A DNA stretch of 8,499 bases from assembly GCA_900313435.1 (NCBI GenBank), contig OMRF01000035.1, positions 1 through 8,499 of the forward strand. Direction: 5' to 3'. This document shows positions 1-6,660 of the stretch, piece after piece; within the stretch, counting starts at the first letter, position 1; every line of letters starts with the position of its first letter. Position numbers and translations under genes: made by a program. Below the pieces are notes generated by a model, which had not been told where the DNA came from, made no database searches, and saw only the letters and a list, made by a program, of their open reading frames with translations. The stretch is from an uncultured Lachnospiraceae bacterium (GTDB taxonomy: Bacteria; Bacillota; Clostridia; Lachnospirales; Lachnospiraceae).

Positions 1-1047
1 CAGAAATATGAGGAAGAGATAAAGGGCCCCCTTCCCGAACCGATGCTGAATGACATCGCATCCATAAGGAATTATCTTGACTGCGCCGGCCGGACCCTTC
101 CTTCCAACATTCGGCTCTGGGCTGCGAGAAATGTCAATATCTGTGAATCTGAGGGGATTTCGGAGCAGGAGAAACAGCACGCGATGCGTGCGCTCGTGCT
201 GATGCTGAACGTCCATTGGAAGAGCACTTATTTTTCACCCATAGACTCCGAGAAGGCAAGGAAGATACTTGACGGGGAACTCTACGGACTTTCTGATGTG
301 AAGCAGAGGGTCATTGAGACCATAATACAGATAAACAGAACCCATACCCTCCCAAGCTATGGCCTTTTGCTGGTGGGACCTGCGGGCACCGGAAAATCAA
401 GGATAGCCTATGCCGTCGCGCAGATTTTGAAGATACCCTTTACCGTTTTTGACATGAGCACGGTGAGGGATCCGGAAGCCCTTACGGGAACCAGCCGCAT
501 CTATTCAAACGCGCGTCCGGGGAGGATTATGGAGGCTTTTGGGGAGACCGGGAGTTCGAATCTTGTGTTCGTAATAAATGAGCTTGACAAGGCATCGGGA
601 GACGGAAAGTCAGGAGCCTCCGCGGATACTTTGCTCACGCTCCTCGACAATCTCGGCTATACCGACAATTATATGGAATGCCAGATACCTACCAACGGCG
701 TATACACCATAGCTACGGCGAATGATATAGATCATATCTCAAAGCCGCTCCTCTCGCGGTTTTCGGTGATAAGGATCCCTGATTACACTCCACAGGAGAA
801 AGAGATCATATTCAGGGAATTCTCTCTTCCGAAGACATTAAGGCGCCTTGGCATGAGGAATGAAGAATGTGTGGTAACGGATGAAGCGGTGAAGACGATA
901 GTTTCCCATTTTAAGGGCTCTACCGGCTGCAGGGATCTTGAGCAGGCAGCAGAGCATATTGCAGGAAACGCGCTCTATCAGATAGAAACCGGAGGGCTTT
1001 CGGCTGTAAGCTATGACAGTTCTGCGGTACAGAGCCTTCTTTTGTAA
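1..1047 (+). CDS. Lon-like AAA+ ATPase lacking the protease domain (5' partial)
   Basis: The reading frame is open from base 1, so the gene probably starts upstream; the first in-frame ATG at 43 is not preceded by a clear ribosome binding site. The protein resembles the ATPase part of Lon. A Lon-type lead-in (LDGELYGLSDVKQRV) comes before Walker A GPAGTGKS (376-399), a Walker B region VFVINELDK (565-591), sensor 1 ATAND (712-726), an arginine finger in SRF (757-759) and a sensor 2 arginine in GCRDLE (931-933). It stops soon after the alpha-helical lid, so the Ser-Lys protease domain of true Lon is absent. The Walker B aspartate is replaced by asparagine (codon 577-579) while the catalytic glutamate is kept. 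The expected role is ATP-driven remodelling of a protein substrate in the cytoplasm; the substrate is unknown. Family assignment is confident, function is not. Nothing ties it clearly to the sigma factor downstream. Confidence 0.85.
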   Translation, partial: QKYEEEIKGPLPEPMLNDIASIRNYLDCAGRTLPSNIRLWAARNVNICESEGISEQEKQHAMRALVLMLNVHWKSTYFSPIDSEKARKILDGELYGLSDVKQRVIETIIQINRTHTLPSYGLLLVGPAGTGKSRIAYAVAQILKIPFTVFDMSTVRDPEALTGTSRIYSNARPGRIMEAFGETGSSNLVFVINELDKASGDGKSGASADTLLTLLDNLGYTDNYMECQIPTNGVYTIATANDIDHISKPLLSRFSVIRIPDYTPQEKEIIFREFSLPKTLRRLGMRNEECVVTDEAVKTIVSHFKGSTGCRDLEQAAEHIAGNALYQIETGGLSAVSYDSSAVQSLLL

Positions 1048-1069
1048 AAGTGATGACTATTCTTTTATT

Positions 1070-1094
1070 GGGGTGAGAGTCGACCCCGGTTTTT
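1070..1094 (+). terminator. Possible weak intrinsic terminator after the AAA+ gene
   Basis: GGGGT (1070-1074) pairs with ACCCC (1083-1087) around an 8-base loop, and GG plus five T (1090-1094) follows. The stem is only five pairs, and its right arm is also the candidate -35 element of the sigI promoter, so the palindrome may have another meaning. Confidence 0.3.
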
Positions 1095-1111
1095 AAATGA
1101 TCCATGACGAA
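1083..1111 (+). promoter_or_regulatory. Candidate sigma-I promoter upstream of sigI
   Basis: ACCCC at 1083-1087 and CGAA at 1108-1111 match the -35 (ACCCCC-like) and -10 (CGAA/CGWA) elements described for sigma-I promoters in Bacillus subtilis and Clostridium thermocellum. They lie 33 bases upstream of the sigI start, where autoregulation is expected. The 20-base gap between ACCCC and CGAA was not compared with a reference promoter and may be long, and I see no A-tract before the -35. Moderate to low confidence. Confidence 0.4.
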
Positions 1112-1143
1112 CTATTTTTTGATGAGCATAGAAGGAACATGCT

Positions 1144-1950
1144 GTGAGTACAGATCTTATCGGAAAGCAAACTGAAAACGGCATGAACGCTCCTTCTTAT
1201 GATAGGCAGGAGTCTGATCTCCTTGGCGTGAATGAAAGGGCAGTTGCTGCGAGATCGTCAAGCGATGAGCTTGAGGCCTTCATCAAAGACAGCAGGAATT
1301 TCATCCTGAAGCAGGCCTCGGCGGCAGCAGGGCGATTCATCACTGACAGTGATGATGAGTGGTCTGTAGCGCTCGTGGCATTCACAGAGGCACTAAACGC
1401 CTATGAGCTTTCAAAGGGGAATTTTTATCCCTTTGCCTCCGTAGTGATCAAACGCAGGGTCGTTGACCTTATGAGAAAGGATCTCAGAAGGAAGAACGAG
1501 ATTCCGACAGACACAGGAGGGGCTGAGTTTCTGGATCCATCAGAGGATCCGTCTCCCGCATTATCTTCCGAGGTTTTGAAGAGCGAGAGACGCCTTGCCG
1601 AGGAAAAAGAGGCGGAGAGATCGAGGAGTGAAGAGATACGGGACGAGATAGAAGAGCTCACAAGGCTTTTCTCGGATTTCGGATTTTCCTTTATGGATCT
1701 CACCGAGTGTTCTCCGAAGGCAGGAAAGACAAAGGACAGCACAAGACTTGCCGTGCGGACGCTGCTTTCTTCACCGGAAATGATGGAGTCGCTGAAGGAA
1801 AAAAAGGTCCTTCCCATGAAGGAACTCAGCGAGAAGAGCGGAGTCTCGAGAAAGATAATAGACAGGCACAGAAGATATGTGATCGCATGTGCACTTATCT
1901 TAGACGGAAACTATCCGGCAGTCGCAGGCTATATAGACAGCATGAAGTGA
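1144..1950 (+). CDS. sigI: RNA polymerase sigma-I factor (SigI family)
   Basis: This is a 268-residue alternative sigma factor of the SigI group, which directs RNA polymerase to ACCCCC/CGAA promoters and is held inactive by RsgI. The sigma region 2 part is clear at about residues 45-115: the SigI signature SDDEWSVALVAFTEAL (69-84) is followed by FASVVIKRRVVDLMRK (97-112). A charged linker rich in Glu, Arg and Ser covers about 113-185. The SigI-specific C-terminal DNA-binding region ends in GVSRKIIDRHRRYVIA (233-248) and a DGNYPAVAGYI motif. The start is GTG at 1144, chosen because AAGGA (1132-1136) lies 7 bases upstream; an internal ATG at 1183 is possible but has no better site. The N-terminal stretch of about 40 residues before region 2 is longer than I expect for the family. 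The gene is followed after 34 bases by the RsgI-like gene, the standard arrangement. Confidence 0.9.
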   Translation: MSTDLIGKQTENGMNAPSYDRQESDLLGVNERAVAARSSSDELEAFIKDSRNFILKQASAAAGRFITDSDDEWSVALVAFTEALNAYELSKGNFYPFASVVIKRRVVDLMRKDLRRKNEIPTDTGGAEFLDPSEDPSPALSSEVLKSERRLAEEKEAERSRSEEIRDEIEELTRLFSDFGFSFMDLTECSPKAGKTKDSTRLAVRTLLSSPEMMESLKEKKVLPMKELSEKSGVSRKIIDRHRRYVIACALILDGNYPAVAGYIDSMK

Positions 1951-1984
1951 TCTTAGAAAGAGAAACAGGTTTTTGGGCAGTGAG

Positions 1985-3043
1985 ATGAAAGGCTTAGTTA
2001 CAGAATCAAAAGAAGGATATTGTTCTATCCTGAGAGAGGACGGGATATTTGTCCGTATAAAGGGATCTTATGAGGTCGGTGCCGAGATAGAAATGTCTGT
2101 GGCTTCGACCGGCAGCGTGGTGCCTTTTTCAAAAAGACGTTTCAAGACCGCCGTGGCGGCAGCAGCTGCAGCTCTTGCTGTTTTGGTCGGAGTCGGCGGG
2201 ACAAAGGTATACAGGGACAATACCGTATCTTCATACGTCACTATCGACGTAAAGCCTTCCATCGAGTATTCGCTTAACCATAACAATCTTGTTCTTCGGG
2301 CAGTGGCGCTTTCTGCCGACGCAGCTCCGATCACGGACGAGCTGAACCAGAATAATATCAAGGGGAAGACCCTTGAGAATGCCATCAAGCAGACTATAGA
2401 GATCATGAAGGACAAGGGCTATATCGAAGACGGCTCTGAGGAGATACTGATCTCCGTCACTTCAAAGGATGAAAAGACGGCAGCCTCCCTTAAGGAGACA
2501 GCTGAGACGGCAGCGAAGGCAAACGCAGGCGAGGGAGCCAGCGTCATCGCCATAACTGCTTCTGAGGCGGAGAGGGAGAGTGCCTCAAAAGAAGGAAAGA
2601 GTGCTGCAAGAGTTGAGCTTGAAAACGGCACCCTGAAGGCTGAGGCTGTGACAATTACCGAGATCAAGCCTGAGGAAGGCGCAACCGACGCTCAGAAGAC
2701 ATCGGCTGTTGCAACAGAGAATAATACTTCGGCCGCTCCTGCGACCGTACCGGGGACATCCTCACAGCAGACCACGGCAGGGGTTACTTCAGAAAAGGCC
2801 TCAACCGAACCGGTCTCACCCGGTTTTGCCGGTGGCGCGGTAGCTCTTACAGATCCTGATGCGGAGGCCAGTCCTTCAGGTGAAGGGCAGCAGACAGAGC
2901 CACAGGTTCCTTCGGAAGGCGAAGTCATTGTCACTGTTCCGGATCCCGACCCCGTTGAATACGAGGGGACAACGGAAAATCCTCCTGCTGAAGACCCTGA
3001 AGGGGAGACAGGCTTTACCGGAAATCCCATCACAATACACTGA
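1985..3043 (+). CDS. rsgI: RsgI-like transmembrane anti-sigma-I factor
   Basis: RsgI proteins bind SigI through a short cytoplasmic domain and respond to outside signals through an extracellular part. Seen here (352 residues from the ATG): RsgI N-terminal domain at about 1-50 (begins MKGLVTESKEGYCSILR), one alanine-rich membrane segment at about 55-73, then the juxtamembrane domain at about 80-190 that begins YVTIDVKPSIEYSLN and contains the typical GYIEDGSEEILISV stretch. From about residue 205 the chain is low-complexity, rich in Thr, Glu, Pro, Ala and Ser, with no recognisable carbohydrate-binding or enzyme domain. In the family the junction normally reads DxNPSIE and is cut between Asn and Pro; here it is Lys90-Pro91. 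ATG 1985 is preferred over an in-frame TTG at 1973 because family members begin MKG; neither start has a strong ribosome binding site. It is probably cotranscribed with sigI and ends at a strong terminator. Confidence 0.88.
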   Translation: MKGLVTESKEGYCSILREDGIFVRIKGSYEVGAEIEMSVASTGSVVPFSKRRFKTAVAAAAAALAVLVGVGGTKVYRDNTVSSYVTIDVKPSIEYSLNHNNLVLRAVALSADAAPITDELNQNNIKGKTLENAIKQTIEIMKDKGYIEDGSEEILISVTSKDEKTAASLKETAETAAKANAGEGASVIAITASEAERESASKEGKSAARVELENGTLKAEAVTITEIKPEEGATDAQKTSAVATENNTSAAPATVPGTSSQQTTAGVTSEKASTEPVSPGFAGGAVALTDPDAEASPSGEGQQTEPQVPSEGEVIVTVPDPDPVEYEGTTENPPAEDPEGETGFTGNPITIH

Positions 3044-3048
3044 ATGCG

Positions 3049-3080
3049 AAGCCCTCTGCTTGAAAGCGGAGGGCTTTTTT
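3049..3080 (+). terminator. Strong intrinsic terminator after sigI-rsgI
   Basis: GCCCTC (3051-3056) pairs with GAGGGC (3069-3074). The stem continues through a T-G wobble and GCT/AGC (3058-3060 with 3065-3067) to a TGAA loop, and six T follow at 3075-3080. AA at 3049-3050 can extend the stem into the T-tract. It begins six bases after the rsgI stop codon. Confidence 0.93.
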
Positions 3081-3107
3081 GTTATGCTACTCATACGTTT
3101 TTATAAA
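3079..3107 (+). promoter_or_regulatory. Candidate sigma-A promoter for the receiver-GGDEF-EAL operon
   Basis: TTGTTA (3079-3084; 4 of 6 match to TTGACA) and TATAAA (3102-3107; 5 of 6 match to TATAAT) are separated by exactly 17 bases. The -35 begins within the T-tract of the preceding terminator. Transcription would start near 3114, giving a leader of about 40 bases that holds a small CCTGA/TCAGG stem (3120-3136) just before the ribosome binding site. Inferred from consensus only. Confidence 0.45.
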
Positions 3108-3151
3108 GGGTGTTTTTGCCCTGACGATAGTTCAGGCTCGGAGGATGCCGC

Positions 3152-4852
3152 ATGGAAACAGAATTAGACATTTTTAAGGATTCAAAGCGCACAATGCTCA
3201 TCGTTGATGACGAGGAGGTGAACCGTCTCCTCCTTGGCAATATCTTCAATAATGACTACATTATTCTCGAGGCGGAGGATGGAGAACAGGCATGGAACAT
3301 CCTTCAGGAGAAGAAGGATCTCATTTCCATCGTACTGCTCGATCTTATGATGCCGAAGATGAATGGCTTTGATGTCATCAAGCATATTAAGTCAGATCCT
3401 GCGACGTCGCAGATTCCTGTCATAGTGCTCACGTCAGAGAAATCCATGGAGGTAGAGAGTCTGAGGCTCGGCGCGGCAGACTTTATCTCAAAGCCTTATG
3501 ATATGCCAGAGATCATTTTCGCAAGAGTGGATCGCACGGTCAGGTTTTTTGAAGACAAGCAGCTCATCTCGTCTGTAGAGAGAGACGAGCTTACGGGGCT
3601 TTATACAAGGCGCTTTTTCCTGAAGTATTGCGAGCTTATTGACAGATTTCATATGGAGTCGGAGATGGACGGCGTAGTCGCGGACATAGACCGGTTTTCT
3701 CTCCTTACGGAGGTTTATGGACGATCATTTACGGACAAAGCCCTTAAGACCCTTGCCGATGTTCTCCACATCTATGCCGGACAGCACAGCGGTATTGCGG
3801 GCCATAGTGAGGATGAAGTGTTCTATCTCTACGTTACCCGCTCGGATGACTATGAAAAGCTCACAAAGGATATTAACGAAAGGATGAGGAATGATTTCCC
3901 GAATGCGAACATTCACGTCCGGCTCGGTATATTTCAGCGAGAGAGTAAGAGCACAGGGCTCGTCGATGTATTCCAGTATGCAAAGATCGCCGGCGATACC
4001 ATAAAGGACAATTTTGAGGCTTCATTTGCGATATATGACCAGGAGCTTAGGGAGACCACTCTCTTCAAGCAGCGTCTCATAAAAGATATCAATCAGGCTT
4101 TGGAAACAGAGCAGTTTGTTGTATATTATCAGCCCAAATACTCGATACAGGGAGAAAGACCCGTTCTCTGCGGTGCTGACGCTCTGGTTCGATGGAACCA
4201 CAAGGACCTGGGTCTTCTTACTCCCGACAAATTCACCTCTCTCTTTGAGCAGAATGGTCTTATCCAGCTCGTGTACAGGTTCGTCTGGAAGAAGGCTGCC
4301 GGGCAGGTGAAGGACTGGTCGGACAGGCTTGGCTTCACGGTTCCGGTTTCGGTGAGAGCTTCGAGGATAGATCTTTTTGATCCGAAGCTTTGCGATACAT
4401 TATCCGAGATAACGGAGTCCGAAGGCATCGGGAAAAAGGATCTTCATGTACAGATCGCGGAATCCGCTTTTTCAGAAGAGCAGGATACCATGATAGCTGC
4501 CGCCAAGACACTTGGTGAATCCGGATTCATCCTCGAAATGGATGATCTGGGGACAGGCTATTCCGCGCTGAACATATTGGGCTCACTACCCCTTGATGCC
4601 CTGAAGCTTGACATGAACTTTGTCGGAAAGATGCACTCAACCCCCGAAAATGAAAAGATCATAGAGATCATCATGAATATCACGAGAGTAATGGGTATTT
4701 CCGTGACCGCAGAGGGAGTTGAGGCAGAGGAACAGCTTGAAAAGATGAAAGGCATGGGCTGCGATGCCGCAGAGGGCTCCTATTTCAGAGGGCCCGTTTC
4801 AGCCGAGGAATTTGAGGAGATCATCAAAAAAGATCATAATAAGAAAAAATGA
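3152..4852 (+). CDS. Response regulator with degenerate GGDEF and degenerate EAL domains
   Basis: A 566-residue cytoplasmic three-domain protein. The receiver (about 13-130) is intact: acidic pair D19-D20, phosphoacceptor D64 in LLDLMMP, T94 and K114. The GGDEF domain (about 142-296) keeps DELTGLYTRRFF and the DIDRF strand, but the GGDEF motif itself reads SEDEV (219-223), so diguanylate cyclase activity is unlikely. The EAL domain (about 305-560) reads DAL in place of EAL (D343). Lined up by spacing with known phosphodiesterases it has R402 where the metal-binding Asn belongs, Q434 for the first Glu of EITE, and E541 for the late Gln. D464, D465, K485 and E521 are kept. Loss of several metal ligands argues against c-di-GMP hydrolysis, leaving binding or scaffold roles under phosphorylation control. 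The start follows GGAGGA (3140-3145) by 6 bases. It overlaps the next gene by 4 bases. Confidence 0.93.
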   Translation: METELDIFKDSKRTMLIVDDEEVNRLLLGNIFNNDYIILEAEDGEQAWNILQEKKDLISIVLLDLMMPKMNGFDVIKHIKSDPATSQIPVIVLTSEKSMEVESLRLGAADFISKPYDMPEIIFARVDRTVRFFEDKQLISSVERDELTGLYTRRFFLKYCELIDRFHMESEMDGVVADIDRFSLLTEVYGRSFTDKALKTLADVLHIYAGQHSGIAGHSEDEVFYLYVTRSDDYEKLTKDINERMRNDFPNANIHVRLGIFQRESKSTGLVDVFQYAKIAGDTIKDNFEASFAIYDQELRETTLFKQRLIKDINQALETEQFVVYYQPKYSIQGERPVLCGADALVRWNHKDLGLLTPDKFTSLFEQNGLIQLVYRFVWKKAAGQVKDWSDRLGFTVPVSVRASRIDLFDPKLCDTLSEITESEGIGKKDLHVQIAESAFSEEQDTMIAAAKTLGESGFILEMDDLGTGYSALNILGSLPLDALKLDMNFVGKMHSTPENEKIIEIIMNITRVMGISVTAEGVEAEEQLEKMKGMGCDAAEGSYFRGPVSAEEFEEIIKKDHNKKK

Positions 4853-5187
4853 ATGAAGTGATAGAAAGAGCCCGCGCGATGGGCGCGGATGTGGAAACAG
4901 GACTTAAAAGATGCGTGGGGAAGGAAGACCTCTACGTGATGCTGATAGGAACGGCATTAAAGGACAAGAATTTCGACCTTCTGAAGGAAAAGGTCTTATC
5001 GAAGGAGGTTTCCGGGGCCTTCGAGGCCGCTCACGCCCTGAAGGGGGTATTATCAAATCTTTGCCTTGATCCGCTTGCGGCCGAGCTTAGTAAGGTCACC
5101 GAGGTTCTTCGGGCGGGAAGTCTCCCGGAAGAGAAGGATATGGACTTGATCGAGAGGCAGAGAGAGGAGTATATGAATATCCTATGA
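4849..5187 (+). CDS. Hpt-domain phosphotransfer protein
   Basis: A 112-residue single-domain protein that is almost entirely a histidine phosphotransfer four-helix bundle. The signature AAHALKGVLSNLCL (60-73) contains the predicted phosphorylated His62 (codon 5032-5034), the expected Lys65 and Gly66, and the following helix (PLAAELSKVTEVLRAG) fits the family. Such proteins pass phosphate between a hybrid histidine kinase and a response regulator. The obvious partner is the receiver encoded immediately upstream: the start codon overlaps that gene's stop (ATGA, 4849-4852), and there is no good independent ribosome binding site, so translation is probably coupled. No histidine kinase is present in the window, so the phosphate source is unknown. 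Domain call is confident; the pairing with the upstream receiver is inference from position. Confidence 0.9.
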   Translation: MNEVIERARAMGADVETGLKRCVGKEDLYVMLIGTALKDKNFDLLKEKVLSKEVSGAFEAAHALKGVLSNLCLDPLAAELSKVTEVLRAGSLPEEKDMDLIERQREEYMNIL

Positions 5188-5720
5188 CTGACGAACGATT
5201 TTTTGAAGATACGGTAACACGGAAACCCTCTGTTTTGCAGAAGATACTTGCAGTGGTTCTTATTTTACTCGCTACGACGTTTCTCATCGGCGGGGTCATT
5301 ACTCTTGTTACAGGCGCCGGATTTATATTTATAATGGCATCCATCATCCTCTATGTGATGATCTATTTTCTGATCCGCTCTATGAGCCTTGAGTTTGACT
5401 ACAATTTCACGGGCGGCTATTTTGATATTGCCCGCGTTATCGGAAAGGCGAAGAGGAAGACTCTTTTCAACATTAATTTCAAAGAAGATACTGATATCCT
5501 GGCCCCTCTTACATCGCCTTCCCTTCGGGAATACGAGAAGCTGAAGATTAGAACCTATGACTGTACCGGGAGCGACCCCGGCGCTTTAGTTTACTGTATA
5601 GTAGGTAAGGATTCATCAAATAAGGGGGAGCAGTTCAGAGCTTATTTTGAGCCCGATATGGAGATGCTCCGCGCGATGCACAGGGTAAAACCAAGAGAGG
5701 TCATCATTGCTGATGACTAA
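5184..5720 (+). CDS. Small two-helix membrane protein, DUF6106-like
   Basis: A 178-residue protein with a short polar N-terminus, two closely spaced membrane helices (about 18-41 and 43-64), and a C-terminal region of about 110 residues expected in the cytoplasm. The segment after the helices (LEFDYNFTGGYFDIARVIGK, 69-88) followed by a basic KAKRK patch resembles a family of clostridial membrane proteins I recall as DUF6106, in which a beta-rich domain follows the helices. That name is from memory and no function is known. There is no signal peptide and no catalytic motif. The start codon overlaps the stop of the Hpt gene (ATGA, 5184-5187), with GAGGAG 14 bases upstream (5164-5169), so coupled translation within the four-gene operon is likely. 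A membrane output or anchor for the phosphorelay is possible but unproven. Confidence 0.78.
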   Translation: MTDERFFEDTVTRKPSVLQKILAVVLILLATTFLIGGVITLVTGAGFIFIMASIILYVMIYFLIRSMSLEFDYNFTGGYFDIARVIGKAKRKTLFNINFKEDTDILAPLTSPSLREYEKLKIRTYDCTGSDPGALVYCIVGKDSSNKGEQFRAYFEPDMEMLRAMHRVKPREVIIADD

Positions 5721-6570
5721 CGAAAACAGGGTATCCGGACTTACCCTGAAGATATTAGCCATCATTTCGATGTTCGTAGATCACGTCACCTATGTGCTGA
5801 TACCTCCGCTCTTAAACGGAGGGTTTTCAGATTTCATATCCGGATATAAGGTGATAGCAGGTCCGTTCGCGGGCCTTGACCTTGAAGCTGTCTATCAGAT
5901 TGGGCGCGGCTTCGGGCGCCTCTCATTTCCCATATTCATCTTCCTTCTGGCCGAAGGCTTCTACCATACCAGGAACAGACAAAAGTACCTTTTGCGCCTT
6001 TTGATATTCGCTTTCATCTCGGAGATACCTTTTGATCTGGCCTTCAAAAAGACCTTTTTCTATATCAGATATCAGAATGTGCTTTTCACTTTTCTTCTGG
6101 CAGGGCTAGCGATAACGCTCATCGAGTTTCTTATGAGGATACCTTCGAAGAGCGCTTATTTAAAGGTATTATCTATCGTCATCGGGTTTTCCGTTGCGGC
6201 TCTTTCAATATACGCGGGGAATCTCCTTCTTACTGACTACGAGGGGGCCGGCGTTGCGGCGACCCTTGTCATGTATTTCATGGGTGAGACCGGAAACGGA
6301 CGCGTGATGCGCCGCGAGGTAAGAAACGGCAGGGAGGATATCTATGAGGTTACTACACCGGGCTTTAAGTTAAGGCGCCTCATTGCCTTCACGATCGCTG
6401 TAGTGATCCTTGGGGTGGCATTGAACAAGATAGAGTTTGTAGCTCTTATTGCCATCATCCCCATCGCCCTTTACAACGGCTCCAAGGGACGGCAGAGAAA
6501 GTACTTCTTCTATATTTTCTATCCCGCCCATTTTCTGTTCCTCTATATTGTCTGGAGGCTGATATTTTAG
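5713..6570 (+). CDS. TraX-family polytopic membrane protein
   Basis: About 285 residues with eight or nine hydrophobic segments. Family signs are LKILAIISMFVDHVTYV near the N-terminus (with D23-H24), GRLSFPIFIFLLAEGF with TRNRQKYLLRL just after it, the AFISEIPFDLAF block, and a late FFYIFYPAHF motif containing a likely functional His. The family is named after TraX of the F plasmid, which N-acetylates pilin, but chromosomal homologues are common in Firmicutes and their substrates are mostly unknown; an acyltransferase role is inference. A charged loop of about 30 residues (about 190-222) separates the last three helices from the rest. The start is uncertain: ATG 5713 overlaps the previous gene by 8 bases, while an in-frame TTG at 5707 has GAGG (5697-5700) at better spacing. 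Last gene of the operon; no conjugation genes are nearby. Confidence 0.87.
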   Translation: MTNENRVSGLTLKILAIISMFVDHVTYVLIPPLLNGGFSDFISGYKVIAGPFAGLDLEAVYQIGRGFGRLSFPIFIFLLAEGFYHTRNRQKYLLRLLIFAFISEIPFDLAFKKTFFYIRYQNVLFTFLLAGLAITLIEFLMRIPSKSAYLKVLSIVIGFSVAALSIYAGNLLLTDYEGAGVAATLVMYFMGETGNGRVMRREVRNGREDIYEVTTPGFKLRRLIAFTIAVVILGVALNKIEFVALIAIIPIALYNGSKGRQRKYFFYIFYPAHFLFLYIVWRLIF

Positions 6571-6591
6571 GTTTTCTTTTTTCCGGAAATG

Positions 6592-6600
6592 TGTTACTAT
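6592..6600 (+). promoter_or_regulatory. Possible extended -10 promoter before the hydrolase
   Basis: TGTTACTAT (6592-6600) fits an extended -10 (TG, one base, then TACTAT, 4 of 6 matches to TATAAT). The upstream -35 region is only T-rich (TTTTCT at 6572-6577). It would place a transcript start near 6607 and give a leader of about 70 bases carrying the G-rich hairpin. Weak evidence. Confidence 0.3.
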
Positions 6601-6626
6601 CGGTGAACAATGAATTGCTTGTATTT

Positions 6627-6660
6627 CGACCCGGCGGGGCAGGGGGGCTCTGTCGGGTCG
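6627..6660 (+). other. G-rich hairpin between the TraX-family gene and the hydrolase gene
   Basis: CGACCCG (6627-6633) and CGGGTCG (6654-6660) form a perfect seven-pair stem. Inside, CAG (6640-6642) can pair with CTG (6650-6652) beyond a one-sided bulge, and the interior holds runs of four and six G. It ends 17 bases before the hydrolase start. The following GTTTGTGTG is a poor T-tract, so it could be a weak terminator for the upstream operon or a leader structure affecting the hydrolase gene, whose ribosome binding site is weak. Confidence 0.5.

Noticed and set aside
1425..1817. Minus-strand open frame of 130 codons opposite sigI
   Set aside because: It lies wholly inside the well-supported sigI gene, has a Ser/Phe-rich composition typical of a mirrored Glu/Lys/Arg-rich coding strand, and matches no family I know.
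1707..1988. Plus-strand open frame overlapping the end of sigI
   Set aside because: It covers the conserved SigI C-terminal region in another frame, and its product is a charged, domain-free sequence.
2068..3033. Three minus-strand open frames opposite rsgI
   Set aside because: They mirror the low-complexity coding sequence of rsgI; Ser/Thr/Val-rich products are expected from that bias.
3081..3151. A c-di-GMP riboswitch before the receiver-GGDEF-EAL gene
   Set aside because: The leader is too short and shows only one small stem; no riboswitch core could be recognised.
4129..4428. Minus-strand open frame of 99 codons opposite the EAL domain
   Set aside because: It is fully inside a strongly supported domain and shows no recognisable motif.
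5713..6570. Reading the TraX-family gene as evidence of a conjugative element
   Set aside because: No relaxase, coupling protein, type IV secretion gene, integrase or attachment repeat is visible, and chromosomal TraX homologues are common in Firmicutes.
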